From positions 5,758,001-5,822,000 of the forward strand of contig NC_059555.1 in NCBI RefSeq assembly GCF_905220415.1: a stretch of 64,000 nucleotides of DNA, in the 5' to 3' direction. The notes under the pieces were generated by a model. The model was not told the origin of the DNA. It searched no databases and saw only the letters and a program-made list of their open reading frames with translations. Position numbers and translations under genes: made by a program. This stretch comes from Colias croceus (Eukaryota; Arthropoda; Insecta; Lepidoptera; Pieridae). Shown one piece after another: positions 10,889-23,600 of this stretch. Within the stretch, counting starts at the first letter, position 1, and every line of letters starts with the position of its first letter.

Positions 10889-13800
10889 CTAATCTACACT
10901 CAACACTCGGAATGTCCCAGGCATGCCAGCGTACTCTTCGTTGAACCGATTGTTCTGACGAAGATTTTCGTTAGTTTTCGCTCCCCTCATTTCTCGCATG
11001 TAGTCCATGACATCTTTCGACGATAGAACGTTCACCCAGTCATCTAAAAGTATAAAATTTAAGTATAATATAATATTTTTAGTATTTTATTTAATTGATT
11101 TATATTACTGTATTAGGTCTTACACATCATTTCAATGCTGAAAACGGTTAAGTAATTACATACAAAACTGTTTTCAATAGTGTTTAGGCATCATTTAATT
11201 CCTGAAAACTGGTAAGGACAAATATAGCCGTTTTTATTATCTTTAATGAGTGTCGATAAACTATAGTAAAATCACTGAATATACTAGAAACGCTAAAGTA
11301 TTAAGTATGACTGAATGAGAGCCGAAGTACTATCATTATAACAATTTATTGATTTTCTATTAAAATATATAGACTGTAGTGGAAGGTACCATTGTATAAC
11401 GTAGTAATGTAGAACTAGTACCTAACTATTTAGTAATAGTGATCGAACCTATCTTGCTAGTAACAAAAACATAAAGGAAAACTGAAAACTGAAATAACTG
11501 TATATAAATCAAACGTTTGAGAACTAAAAAAGCAATTCCTAGTCAACCTCTTATACAAAAATAACAACCATTGTAAAAACAATGAAGATCTAAGAAGGCC
11601 TATTGAAGTGAAAATCGGTATTTCTTAGAAACGCATTGAGTATTGTTACTGATAATAATTTTAATGATCAAATTCTTGAATTTCTTTTTCAAATTTCTTT
11701 GTCTTCTCTTTTCTTCTCTTTGTTGATAAAACAATTTATGAAGCATCTCATAGTGAAAAAAATTCGCTTACCACAGTCTGTGCGTGTGTGTACCTACTTT
11801 ACATCTATAAAATTACGCAATTACGTAATATTTTGATAAAATTTTGTTTTTATTAAATTTCGAGAAAATCATTTAAACGTCGCAAAATATTAAGTGGTTT
11901 ATAAAAGAACTAGTATTTAAGGGTCAAGGCTCTCAGTCTTTTTTAATGAGTTACATTTCAATTAGTTTAGTTCGTGTAATTAATTAAATGAATTATGTTA
12001 TGTGTGCCAAATAGGGTAAAGTGTTTTGTATGTAATAAGTAAGAAAACTATTATAATATTATATTCTGTGGTTATAGCACAGATTGCTTAATTACTTTGA
12101 CAAATAGTAAGGGGGCGCCCATAAATTACGTAAAGTGTGTTTTCAATTTTTGAACTTTACACCCCCTCCCCCTTTCCCCAGCGTAAGGATTGAAGATTTG
12201 ATTCGCCCCATAAAAATGTCACGTAATTTATGGACGCGCCCTAATTGGTGCTATAACCGCAGATTACTACAATTTGTAAATAGCACCTACTACGTAAGTA
12301 ATATTTGACATCAGTCAATAACAAAAAGTTTTCCGTCAATAGTCATCTTTATCGACAGAAAGTTTTTTTGTTATTGACTTACAAAAACGATTTCAAAGGA
12401 CAAAACGTAGACCGTATAAAATGTTTCTTAATAATATAATAGCATAATACAATATCTGTTAAGATAATTTACGTTGACAGAATCATAAAAAAAAATGTTT
12501 ACGCACTTATTTTATAACGACTAGAAACCGAGGTTTCCTCCAATATAATATTATAAACTAGATTTCCGCCCGCGGCTTCGCCTGCTTTCTAGACCCTAAT
12601 AAATTATATACCAAAACCATCTTCTTGAATTCTTGATTCACTCTATCTGTTTAAAACATCACATTAAAATCTGTAGCATAGTTTTAAAGTTTTTTAGCAT
12701 AGGGACGTAGGGACAGAGAAAGCGACTTTGTTTTATACTATGTATTGATGAATAATAACCAACCTTGCAATTCTTTTATAGATTTTTCATATCCTCCAAA
12801 ATCCACGGGTAGCACATCTTTTCCAATAATATCAAACAATTCATCACTAGACTTATGAATATGTATGCGGCTTGCTAATTTTGGTTTTAGTATCTGTTTG
12901 AAGATCTGCACTAGAAGGTCGATCGCTTTTGACTGTGTGATCATGTGGATGCCCTTTACCTTCATACCGTAGCCATCCTGAAGAATAGAGCATGTTTTAA
13001 ACTTTTAAAGTAGGAAATAGTGTAATTATACAGATCATCTTATCAACAAGAAATAGAGGCTAAAGTTTAACAATAATAAGAAAATAAATCAGAAACTAAT
13101 GCATTATTTTCCCATGTCGTTTCACGTTACGTTTTGTAAGTAGATGCCTTATACTTTAAACGTTATATCTAAATGTTTTTAATATTAGAATACCCAAATT
13201 ATAAAAAATATAAAGAAACCAATTTCACTTCAAATCTATTTGATTATCCAATTATGATGCATTTTTATTCCTAAAAAAAATTTAAGTATGTGTTATAAAA
13301 CTGTATTCCTCACCATATAAATACTGAAAGCTTGTCTCAATTCGACGACATTAATGTTGGAGACAAATTTAACTAAATCTACTTCGGTCAGGTCATATAC
13401 CACACGGAATCCATCAACGTAGTCATACCGCCTTACGTACTCTGAAATCTAAAAGAAATGTTTCATAATAAATGTACATATATATTAAGTTAAATAAATA
13501 CACATAAACACAAAGTTTCTTATGATATATTTCAACCAAAAATTCTTTATCAAGTTTTTAAACTTAAACAAAATTATTATTGAACCTTTTAGTGGTTTTG
13601 AAAATGTATCAACGATAACATATTATTTATAAACTACTATGCGAATATTAACGAATTTGCTTGCAGGCGTAAAGTATGTTAAAATATGAGTATCGAAAAA
13701 TTTGCTTAGACTAAAACTCAATGAAAATGGATGATAAAATTATAATTTTTATTTACAGATATTTGATGATAATTACTTACAAGAATGCAGAACCTATACA

Positions 13801-16800
13801 CTACACTAATATGCTGAGCATTAGTGGGTGTCTTCAAAGCCTTCGCTACGAACAATCGATGATGTTCCTTTGTTAATTTTGGACAGATTGCTACATTTCT
13901 GCAAGAGTAAATAAAAAGTATTTTAGGAGTTTTTATCGTTACAATTAAGTTAAATTGAAATACGATATGCCAAAGTAATATATTACCTAATAGATTAGTT
14001 TCACTGGCGTAAGATCCGGATCAAAGTTACATTCTATAAATTTAATGTCTGATTCTGATCTGTTTTAGGCTACTTTTCTAATGAATGCGCAAATGAAAAA
14101 TATAGCTGTTCCATATTTTTCATATATGAATCAAGTTTTAGGACAGATTTAGTTTGTAATTTATTATCGAATCTTTCATATTAAACTAGTATTTAGTCGT
14201 GTTTTATTTTACGCAAGTATTTACATAAAAATACTTTAAGGAATTAAAACTTACATAACTTCAAACATTACGTTCAAGTCCTTCTTAGGGTTTAGTTCTT
14301 GGAAGAATTCAGGCATCAGAGTTTTAACTGTGCACATTTTGTCGAGTCGCTTCTTTGCATTTTCTATCGATCCTTTTGATGTTATTATACATGACTCCAA
14401 ATAGGGATCAGCTGCGGAAAATAAATGTAATAATTAATTATTATTAAATAATGTTTATTTTTAAGAATAAATGAAGAGTTAATTAAGAAATACCATGAAA
14501 AATTAGAAAATTTATATGCGGAAATGTTTTTAAACAGTGCAATCTGTGCAATAAGTGCAGCTAATTAGCTGTGGTTTAAAAAATAATATAAAAACTATAA
14601 ATAATATAATATTATATTTTACATCATGCTCTTAATTTTTCACATAAATATTCCATACTAATATTATAAATGCGAAAGTAACTCTGTCTGTCTGTCTGTT
14701 ATTACTCAATCACGCCTAAACTTCTGAACCAATTTTCATGAAACTTGGTATGGAGATATTTTGATACCCGAGGGAGGACATGCTACTTTTTATCCCGGGA
14801 AAATGACGCAATCCCGGATATCCCACGGGAACGGGAACTATGCGTGTTTTTCTTTGACTGCGCGGGCGAAGACGCGGGCGGAAACCTAGTTTAATATATT
14901 TATTGAATACTTCAAAAGTGAATAGTCAGCTTTGTTTGAGTTTTAATAATATTTAAAATATGGGATAATTATTATTTATTCGTCATTCTACGTCCACGTC
15001 ATTCTATAAGCCTTCTAGAAAGTTAATTTGTCAAGGAACTCCACAAACGTTAATATTAATATCTATGCTAGTTATACTAAAGAAATTAGGTCTAGGACAA
15101 TCTAGTTTGCAGTAAAATTGCTCAGGTGATGAATAATAATAAAATAAAGGTTTTATCTTCGCTGCGTAAAATTATAAACATTATAGGCGTTATTTGTAGA
15201 AATAAATTTTTATTTACTGAAGTATTTTTGGAATCAAATTCGTACATCTTTGAAACGTGATTCGCTTTTACTGGTCTCAAACGTGATGGTAGTTTAACAA
15301 TTTATTAATCTAGTATCGTTTTATGTCTATGGTATTTTAAATTTTAATATTATATGTATAATAATGTAATATAAATACATGAACAAATGCACATTCACAC
15401 CTATACTAATATTATAAAGCTGCAGACTTTGTTTTTTGGTTAGCTGGGCGCTAATTCCAACTACGGACACGATTTGAAAAATTATGTCACAATTAGATAG
15501 TGCATTTATCGAGGAAGGATTACATATTATGATACCTATATTCACGCTAAAACCAATTACAGCTAGTGTATTATTTTAGTGAAGCTTCCTTTAATCTTAT
15601 CTCATTTAGATCACTTTAATACCCCAAATTAAATGCACATGTTAACTCTGATTAATTATTGCTCTAGATTGGTTATATTTGACCAACTTTTAGCGTTTAG
15701 CTACTATTATGTATTCTGTGCAACTTTACAAGAACAGCATTCTGGCATTTACAACAGATGGTCTGGCTGACCTAGACTTTTAATTTTACACCACTTAAGT
15801 GCTAAGTTTATTACGTGTTTTATGACCGACTTTAAATCATATAAAATGATATAGAGTGCATGCTAAAGTTAATCAGTTTTCACAAAATATACTTATATTA
15901 CATATTTATTGAAATAATTAAAAATCGAATCTTGGGGTATGCCTTATGAGTCACATATACATTTCACGTATTTATCATTTATGAGTTTCTTATGGATCTA
16001 CTCTATTTCACAACTTCCTATTTATTTACTTTATAGTATTATATAAGCAGTATTATAATGACATTCTACTGTTCTTAGTGTTAATAATTGACTAACAAAC
16101 TAAAAATAATTCAAATGTCTACATTTTTAATATGAAAAAAAACCCGTGTAAAACCGTTTCCTTTTAAATCTTTAAAAATTTAGGACCAGACAAAAAGTAA
16201 GAATATGACTATAATAACAGAACAGAAGATTTTTGAATTATAATAAGTAATTTTCCATTAGTTTACGTGGACAATAATTATATGAAATTAAACACGTTTT
16301 TTCGACTATTTTAATATAAGACAAATTTACGGGGACTATTCGCAAACATTAGCCTATGCATATAATATTTTAAATAGGCATATTTTATACAAATGTGCCT
16401 GTAAAACTAGTTTGATTGAATTAAATTAAGCCTACAACCTTCATTTAGTAGATGTTATTGACGTATTTAAAAGAGTTTTTATTTATTTATATAATAAGCA
16501 TAAGCATTATTGTCGAAATTAATATTTGCATTGAAAACTTCTTTAGTCGCGTTGATCTCCAGAAAATGTCTAATGGTTTCGCTTTACCGGCTTGCTGGTG
16601 TTCTCAAAATTCACATTTAAATACCAAAATTGTAATTATAAGTGTACACTTCTATCAGCAGTCTTTGTGACTGATTTGCTTTTTAACTGAATTATTTAAT
16701 TTTATTTAAAAGAGAAAAAATAAACATGCTTCTCTCATTGGAGAGAGAAGAGCTGTTCCTTTGCAGTGCGCGTTAAAAAATATATTGATGATATTGTTTA

Positions 16801-17054
16801 CGATATTATCAGAAAAACAAATAATAAAATAAGATAATATATCATCATAGAACTTAAAATGTCGAAAAATTAAAAAATAAACAATACTAACGAAAATCCT
16901 TCTTCAAGAAGTGCGGTTGACTTTCCACCCATTTCTTCAAGATTTCGATGGCGTGTCGCCTGTCTTCTTCTTTTTCTAAATTGATGCTTTTTCTTACAAA
17001 CTCCACGGTATCTGTGTGTAATTGTAACAGCTTATTCCCTTGTATTTCTACCAT
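10889..17054 (-). CDS. CRAL-TRIO domain lipid-carrier gene B (complete, 6 exons)
   Basis: Exons in transcript order: 16892-17054, 14255-14411, 13781-13898, 13314-13448, 12764-12977, 10889-11043 (163, 157, 118, 135, 214, 155 nt; 942 nt, 313 residues plus stop). All introns are GT-AG with phases 1, 2, 0, 0, 1. Residues about 1-107 are the CRAL-TRIO N-terminal helices (WVESQPHFLKKDF; SKGSIENAKKRLDKMCT; LMPEFF). Residues about 107-262 are the Sec14-like lipid-binding domain: PKLTKEHHRLFVAK, then GFRVVYDLTEVD, then GYGMKVKGIHMIT, RIHIHK and LPVDFGG, which is the usual LPxEYGG site near the domain end. The last exon ends GMPGTFRVLSVD, a C-terminus typical of insect alpha-tocopherol-transfer-like proteins. 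No signal peptide or membrane segment, so it should be cytosolic. Known role of the family is binding and shuttling hydrophobic ligands; the ligand is not predictable. Closest by eye to gene C. No AATAAA is seen in the 200 nt after the stop. Confidence 0.92.
12110..12241. mobile_element. Mariner-type MITE (GGGCGCGTCCATAAATTACGT ends)
   Basis: Ends GGGGGCGCCCATAAATTACGT and its reverse complement ACGTAATTTATGGACGCGCCC, flanked by TA on both sides. This inverted end is a widespread Tc1/mariner-type signature. In intron 5 of gene B, no coding capacity. Confidence 0.75.
12558..12748 (-). mobile_element. Lep1-like Helitron, CATAGTATAAA 5' body
   Basis: Reads on the minus strand from TCAATACATAGTATAAAACAAAG to GCGAAGCCGCGGGCGGAAATCTAG before T. 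Sister copies at 40338-40534 and 52816-53010. It ends 16 nt from exon 5 of gene B on the intron 5 donor side. Confidence 0.7.
14652..14889 (+). mobile_element. Lep1-like non-autonomous Helitron
   Basis: Starts TCCATACTAATATTATAAATG, carries GTCTGTCTGTCTGTT, ends GCGGGCGAAGACGCGGGCGGAAACCTAG before T. In intron 1 of gene B. Confidence 0.8.
15400..15566 (+). mobile_element. Degenerate Helitron, AAGCTG type
   Basis: CCTATACTAATATTATAAAGCTG start, then GGCGCTAATTCC, TTATCGAGGAAGG and a final ACAGCTAG before T. In intron 1 of gene B. Confidence 0.55.
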
Positions 17055-17130
17055 TTTTCCTTAGAGATGAATATGTGTACTCACTACAACTGCTTCATTT
17101 AAACTGCGGTGATAAGCTGCGATTTTTACT

Positions 17131-17162
17131 ACTGAACGCTGGTTAATATTATTATATTTATA
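17131..17162 (-). promoter_or_regulatory. Core promoter of gene B: TATAAATA and TCAGT initiator
   Basis: On the minus strand TATAAATA starts at 17162 and the arthropod initiator TCAGT lies at 17135-17131, its A at 17133. The 29-nt spacing is the textbook TATA-to-start distance. It predicts a leader of about 79 nt before the ATG at 17054. Confidence 0.6.
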
Positions 17163-18276
17163 TTTGCAAAACGTCAATAGGCTTTTTAAATTATTATTTT
17201 AATTATTTAAAACTTTTATAATAACAGCTGTAAGGGACCTTTAATGAATAAAATAAAACAATAATAAATGCCAATTGCAAGTAAATAATTTATTGTTTAA
17301 TTGCAATGATAATGGATATAACTACATATTTTAAAAATTATATTTTTTTAATTTGATTTGTTGTAAGTTTAATAAGAATAAATAATAAAGTTTTTATTTA
17401 CATTGTTCTTGAGGGGTTACAGTCCTTAATTTAAAATGCATTACAAAAAGAGAGTATATTATTTTAATGGTCATTGTCATTGAGTTATTTTTATTTGATT
17501 TGAAACACAGGACGTTTCAAAAACTTATACTAGAGTAATCATTTTGGAAAATATATATTATTGATAGCTTCTATAAATTAAATTGAAAAGCTCTTGCTCT
17601 CTCGCGTTCTCTTGCCATAAATACCATAATGTTGTGATCAAAAAGTCATTTAAAAAAATAATTTACGGAATTCTTTAAGTGTCGCGAGTCAGCCTCGAAC
17701 TTATATTAATGGATTTTTGATTTTTTTCCACACTCAGTAGATTTTACTACATATTATAATTTATATCATAGAAAATAATATTTCAAAAAACTACGTTACC
17801 CTATGGAAAAAAAAACCCACCCACCTTGAACATTTTTAGAAGAACCAATACCTAATCAAATAATGTTAAGTGATAGTGTCTAGTGAATTGAAAATTAATT
17901 TATTAAAATGAATGTTAAACGTAATAAAAAAACTCACCAAAGTTTGCTGTTTTATTTCTCTTCACAATGCTAATTATATAAACACTATTTTGTTAGCTTC
18001 ACTTGCTTCGCTCTATGTTTGTAAGTCAGTACTTTAGACTAAATTTTCTCACTTTAAACGGATATAACAGATTTAATTCAATCTTCGTACACTTGTCAAC
18101 TGTGTAACTTCAATAATTTCATGATTTTCAGCGTGTTTTTTTTTAACTATATTAATTTATTTCTATATCTTAATTTCATTTTTGGTATAATATTGCATTG
18201 TAAATTGTTTAAAATATGTCAATCCTTGACCTGTTAGTACCTACAAAACAATTATTTTTTCATTCAAGAGTATGGT

Positions 18277-18416
18277 CAGCCCCCCTAGCCAAGTGGCTTT
18301 CTGTTAGCGTAGCGTTCAATAGAATAGACTACGAATGTATGAGATTGACGTAAGCTGTAGATAAACGTATCTGTTGAACGCTACGCTAACAGAAAGCCAC
18401 TTGGCTAGGGGGGCTG
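18277..18416. mobile_element. Foldback element with perfect 43-nt arms
   Basis: The arm at 18277-18319 (CAGCCCCCCTAGCCAAGTGG...) and the arm at 18374-18416 are reverse complements at all 43 positions, around a 54-nt spacer. No clear target duplication flanks it. The identity implies recent insertion or conversion. Intergenic, 140 bp, not coding. Confidence 0.8.
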
Positions 18417-18754
18417 GTTGAATAAAAAATGTCATTATCGAGGTGAGCTGATCTCAGCAAAAGTTCATGAGTTGTCTGAAAATCGAGTTATTAAGGACGT
18501 CCAGGAAACATATTAAAAACCAAAATTGCATTCAGATATTAGATTATTACCTATTAAAGAAAATAATTATGTATATTGGTTGACATACCACGGAGATATA
18601 GAAATGTACCTACCTACATCTCTTTTAAAACGACATCGACAACGATATTGCGAAGGATCGTTTTGTGAATGACAGTTTAATAAAAGTAATGTATTTATTA
18701 ATAAAAATAATACAATAAATAATGAAACAAGACTACTGTCACTGTTTACCTTAA

Positions 18755-18975
18755 TCCTACTAATATTATAAATGCGAAAGTTTGTATGGATGTATGGATG
18801 TTTGTTACTCTTTCACGTAAAAACTACTGAACCGATTACAATGAAATTTAGCACACATATAGAAGGTAACTTGGATTAACAAATAGGATAGTTTTTATCC
18901 CGGAAATCCCACGGGAACGGGAACTATGCGGGTTTTCCTTTGCAAACGCGGGCGAAGCCGCGGGCGGAAATCTAA
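18755..18975 (+). mobile_element. Lep1-like non-autonomous Helitron
   Basis: TCCTACTAATATTATAAATG start after an A; ends GGCGAAGCCGCGGGCGGAAATCTAA before T (CTRR with A). Confidence 0.78.
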
Positions 18976-19670
18976 TTAACTATAAATATACATAGCTATA
19001 TACAAAATTATTGCCTGTTGTATTTAATCAGAACTCTTTAATGATAAGAGCACACATTTCTTTTTTGTTTAATTATATAGATATATTGTGTTTAGATATC
19101 GCCTAATTTATTATTATTAATTTCTGTGAATGTAGTGTTCATCTGTAATAGTTGTGCATAGTAATGTATAAATCCTATTGTTACTGTTTAACGTGAAAGA
19201 CACATAATATGTAACGACTGGTGATGAACATTTTTAAAGAAAAATTAAAAAAAAAATCAGTAGACGTTCTCCAGTATAAAACTTTATTTAAAATAATTAA
19301 TTATACAATTGTGTTATTTTTTACATTAATTTTCATTTTAAACTCCTTAAAAATAATAATTAGCAATTATTGCGAGCCTCGTCGGAAATAAAATATTTTT
19401 TCCCAAAAATGATACCATCTTACTCGAAACATAAAAGTAAATTTGGAAAAACTTGTTCCTTGTGTAATCCAATGCTATTTTTAGTAATTTAAAATACTTA
19501 ACCATTATATTTAAGTTCGTAGGTTCAGTAGCCTAAGGGCTAGCGCATACATACAACTTTTAGTTGAACAAATATTTTGTTGTGTCTCATAAGTATAAAA
19601 TGAACGGGCGCATTCTGTCAACTCGATAATTGATCGATAAAAAAGTCAAAAAGCTGTATTATTCGCTTTT

Positions 19671-19872
19671 TAACCGACTTCAAAAAAAGGAGGAGGTTAT
19701 CATCAATTCGGCCGGTATGATTTTTTTTATGTATGTACACCGATTACTCCGAGGTTTCTGAACCGATTTACGTGATTCTTTTTTTGTTCGATGCGGGATG
19801 GTGTCGAATTGGTCCCATAACATTTTTATTCCTATATTTGAAGTCGGTTGTTTTTAACGCAGTTATCACTTG
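19671..19872 (+). mobile_element. Interspersed TTAACCGACTTC repeat
   Basis: Starts TAACCGACTTCAAAAAAAGGAGG, contains CCGGTATGATT and CACCGATTACTCCGAGG, and ends TTTGAAGTCGGTTG then TTTTTAACGCAGTTATCACTTG. The ends carry CCGACTTCAAA in inverted orientation. Other copies at 23981, 40709 and 50141. Confidence 0.75.
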
Positions 19873-20673
19873 TGATTGAAAAGTTCGACAACTATCGATC
19901 ACACGCTCATTGTGTATTGCAACGTATTGAAGTGCGCATAATATAATCGACTAAACAGTTGCTCCGCAAGTCACAACCGTTCAGTCTCGCTTTAGCATTG
20001 GAAGCAGAAACGAATTTTCCTATTGCTTTTAAAACGTATTTAGAGAAAAAACACAAGCTATAACTTAATGGTTAAATGACATGGTCCTTATCACTGACAC
20101 AAATAACTGTTATATATTGTGTTTGATAATAAAAATAGGAACAAAGGAATCGGTTGATCTCTCAATTAATAATGTGGATCGTATACAATGAAACAAGTTT
20201 ATAAATAAGAACGTTTATTTAGCTACTTATAATTAATTAATTGAGTTGATGCAAATGTCAAATGGCTTAAGACTTCTTACTTACCTACCTATTAATTAAT
20301 AATTATTAAAAACACCTGCATTTAAATAACAGATTTCCATGCTTAATATGATACTGCTTAAATGATGAGCAAATATAAAATACGTACGTAAGAATAATTT
20401 CAATCAATATACACGAATACACGAATAAAATTAAAAGATTCGAAGGCTTGTAAGTTTGTTTATGTTGGATAAACACAAAAACTAGTACATGGATTTATTA
20501 AATTCTGTGTCCTTTGGAAATCTACCTTTTCCTACGTGGTATAAGCTGTTTTTTTTTATATTTTATCCCGAGTCCAACCCGGAGCTCACTCAACTCTATT
20601 TAGGATGACAAACAAAGCTTTGTAGAGTAAAAATAATATAAAGAATATACATTATACATATTTTAAAGAATGG

Positions 20674-20679
20674 TTTAAT
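20674..20679 (-). terminator. ATTAAA poly(A) signal candidate, gene C
   Basis: ATTAAA on the minus strand 5 nt after the TAA stop; another copy overlaps the stop itself. No AATAAA is seen within the next 100 nt. A short variant signal in AT-rich DNA is weak evidence. Confidence 0.3.
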
Positions 20680-20683
20680 ATAT

Positions 20684-23600
20684 TTAATCTAGGCTTAAAA
20701 CTCTAAAGGTTCCGGGCATGCCAGCGTAGTCCTCGTTAAATTTGACAGAAGGTCTGCAAGCTTCGTCGGTCTTTGCTGAGTTGATATCCCGTAAGTATTT
20801 TTTTAATTCTTCCCGGGACAATTCTTCCAGCCAGTCCTCTGAAATATTAAGTGATTTTTAGTTTAATAACTCAGGCCCCGGAATCACAAACACAATAGAA
20901 AATTTATTGTGTCGTGGACCGATCGGGCCGCTTTTCAAAAACAAAAATCGAAATATAAATAAGTTAAAGAGGAACTAGTGATTATTAGTGTGTTTCTTTA
21001 AAAATCTGAATTATAAAATGCAGTTCCATCAATCTATGTGTGTATTTCATACAAGTATAAAATACATACATAGATTGAGTGAAAAGAGAATTCACATAAG
21101 TTTTTCATAGGATACACAATTAAAGTTTTATTTATTGAAATGTTAAGTTTACGTATTATTATCTGACGACTCTTTGTTGAAATATCAAAGATTTATTTCT
21201 TTTTATTTAATTCTATTAAAAAAAAAGATAGTTACTAGTGCATACTTTAGATATTAATTATAAATTTATAAACATAATTATTCATAATCATAATCATTGT
21301 GCCAATTTGTTCAAGTGATACCACTGTCTTCAGAGTACGTGGTTATGTATGTAATAAATTTAATTTTAACCATCCTCATAAACGTTTATGTCGTAAATAG
21401 GAGAAGGACAGAAATATTAGGTACTTTAAACAAATATGATTACCGTGAATAGCTTTCAATGATTTCTCATAGCCACCAAACTCCTCAGGCAGGATATCTT
21501 TGCCAATAATTTCGTGAAGATCTTCACAAGACTTGTGCACGTAAATCCGACCACCTACTTTGGGTTTCAATATCTGTTTCAGGAGAACTACTAGACCATC
21601 AATGAACTTTGAAGCGGTTATAAGATGAATCCCTTTGATTTTCATACCGTAGCCTTCCTGGAAATGTAGATATTGTTTAGTAAAAAGTGTCTATGCTATG
21701 GATATAGTAGTTACGTCAATAACCTGGTGATAGTTATCTAGATATAAAGAATTTCTGTATAACTTATAAGTATAAAAGGCAATAGGTATTATGAAGATTC
21801 TTTTAATCACGTGAAACAAATCTACTTTTATGATAATGTTAAACAATGGTATAAGATTTCACTTATACGTCTTGTTAATAAAAAAGCAGTAGTAAAGAAA
21901 ATAGCTATAGTGGCACGACTTAGTGACTTCTCCTCTACCTTTACATAAGTTGATAGGTTTAGAGAAATTTTATTTCAAAGAATTTACTATTAAATTATTC
22001 TAACATTTTAAAGTAATATGTAAACACTTAAACAAAAAAAAATCAGGTGTGTATATAGATTTAGTATCGCAATAAAATCATACTACGGTATGTATGCAGT
22101 ATGGCTGCGCTCCTTCGAAATGTTAACATTGATATAAAGTTACTAAATGTGCTATGTAATGACAAATGACTAAACCATACTATATCTAGAACGCCAATGC
22201 AAATAAGATTAAGGCTGGTTGCAGAGCTTGACCGACCATCAGTGCGTACGTCAGTCGCGCTTGTCATATGTATGGAAATTCATAAAACCGTTCATAGCTA
22301 GACCGACCATACGCACGCGTATTGTCATGCGCATTAGTGTCATAGTCATACAATTGTTGATGCGTATCGTCAGGACCAACGGTACGCACTGACGGTCGGT
22401 CAAGCTCTGCAACCAGCCTAACTGACGTGATCGATTTCTACATCTATTTAAATACTTACAAGATAGATTGTCAAGGCGTGTCTCAGATCCATAGGATTTA
22501 GCTTAGTTAATAGATCCATCATGTTTATATCTGTAAAATCGACAACCAGCCTGTAACCTGTGATGATGTCGTGGGCCTTTATGTAATCTCCAATCTGCAA
22601 ATGCAATAAATCATATAATATAAGTAATATTAATCGATTGAAAGTACATACATACACAAGTACATACAAGACTTGTGTAAAATAAGGAATTATTTATTCC
22701 GTTTCTATAATATAATTTCAATTTAATACTGGAATAAATAAGTAAACAACACAATTCATGAGGTAAAAATTTGTTTTTTATGCTTCGGTAATTCGTATTG
22801 TATTTGCATAATACAAATTACCGAAGCATGTCATAGGCCTAATTTCAACGTTTAGCAAATTATGAACAATAAAAAGTGCTATATAAGTTAAATTATGATA
22901 TCTTGCTGACTTTGCAGCGTAATAAATATTGTACATAGTTTAATCTAGGCTGTAATTTATGTGCATACTAAATTTTAGCCAAATCGATACAATATTTTTT
23001 GCGTGAACACAAAAATTTAAACATCCATGCAGACTTTCGGATTCAAAATGCTAGTAGTCTGATAAATAACAACGAAAAAAATGTTCAATAAGTATTTTAA
23101 AATTGTATTTAATTTCTTAATGCTTTTTAATTCATAAAATTCCCCAACAACTCCGTAAAAATTCAAATCAATACAATGCTGCCGAAATTCAAGTTTGCAA
23201 GAGTAATTAAATTACCAATAAAATAAACAAGTTTTACCAAATATCCATATTTGAAGTAATTCGTTATCTGCGCTGTATCCGTGACATTTGCTGTGAGCTT
23301 CGATACGAATACTCTATAATGCTCCTTAGTCAAATTCGGTAAAATTACCGGAGTACTGAAAAAATATAACAAAACATGTAAAAATTATTGCGTAATATTT
23401 TCCTAATGACACGACATTAAAGTTATTAAAAATAAAAAAATAAAAGCACACTTTATTAAAAAACACTTTTCTTTGCATTATAATTATTTGCAAATAATAT
23501 TATATTAAATTTAATTCCCAACAACTTTCTTAGGACCTCGATAAACCGAACAAGGAAGTAAATTGAACAAAAATTTAATTTAATATAGACGGAAATTAAA

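Larger units (their letters stand above)
17055..20683. other. Intergenic, gene B start to gene C stop
   Basis: Holds the gene B core promoter, a perfect foldback at 18277-18416, a Helitron at 18755-18975 and a TTAACCGACTTC-family element at 19671-19872. No gene is recognised; 17170-18270 and 18980-19660 are plain AT-rich sequence. Confidence 0.6.
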
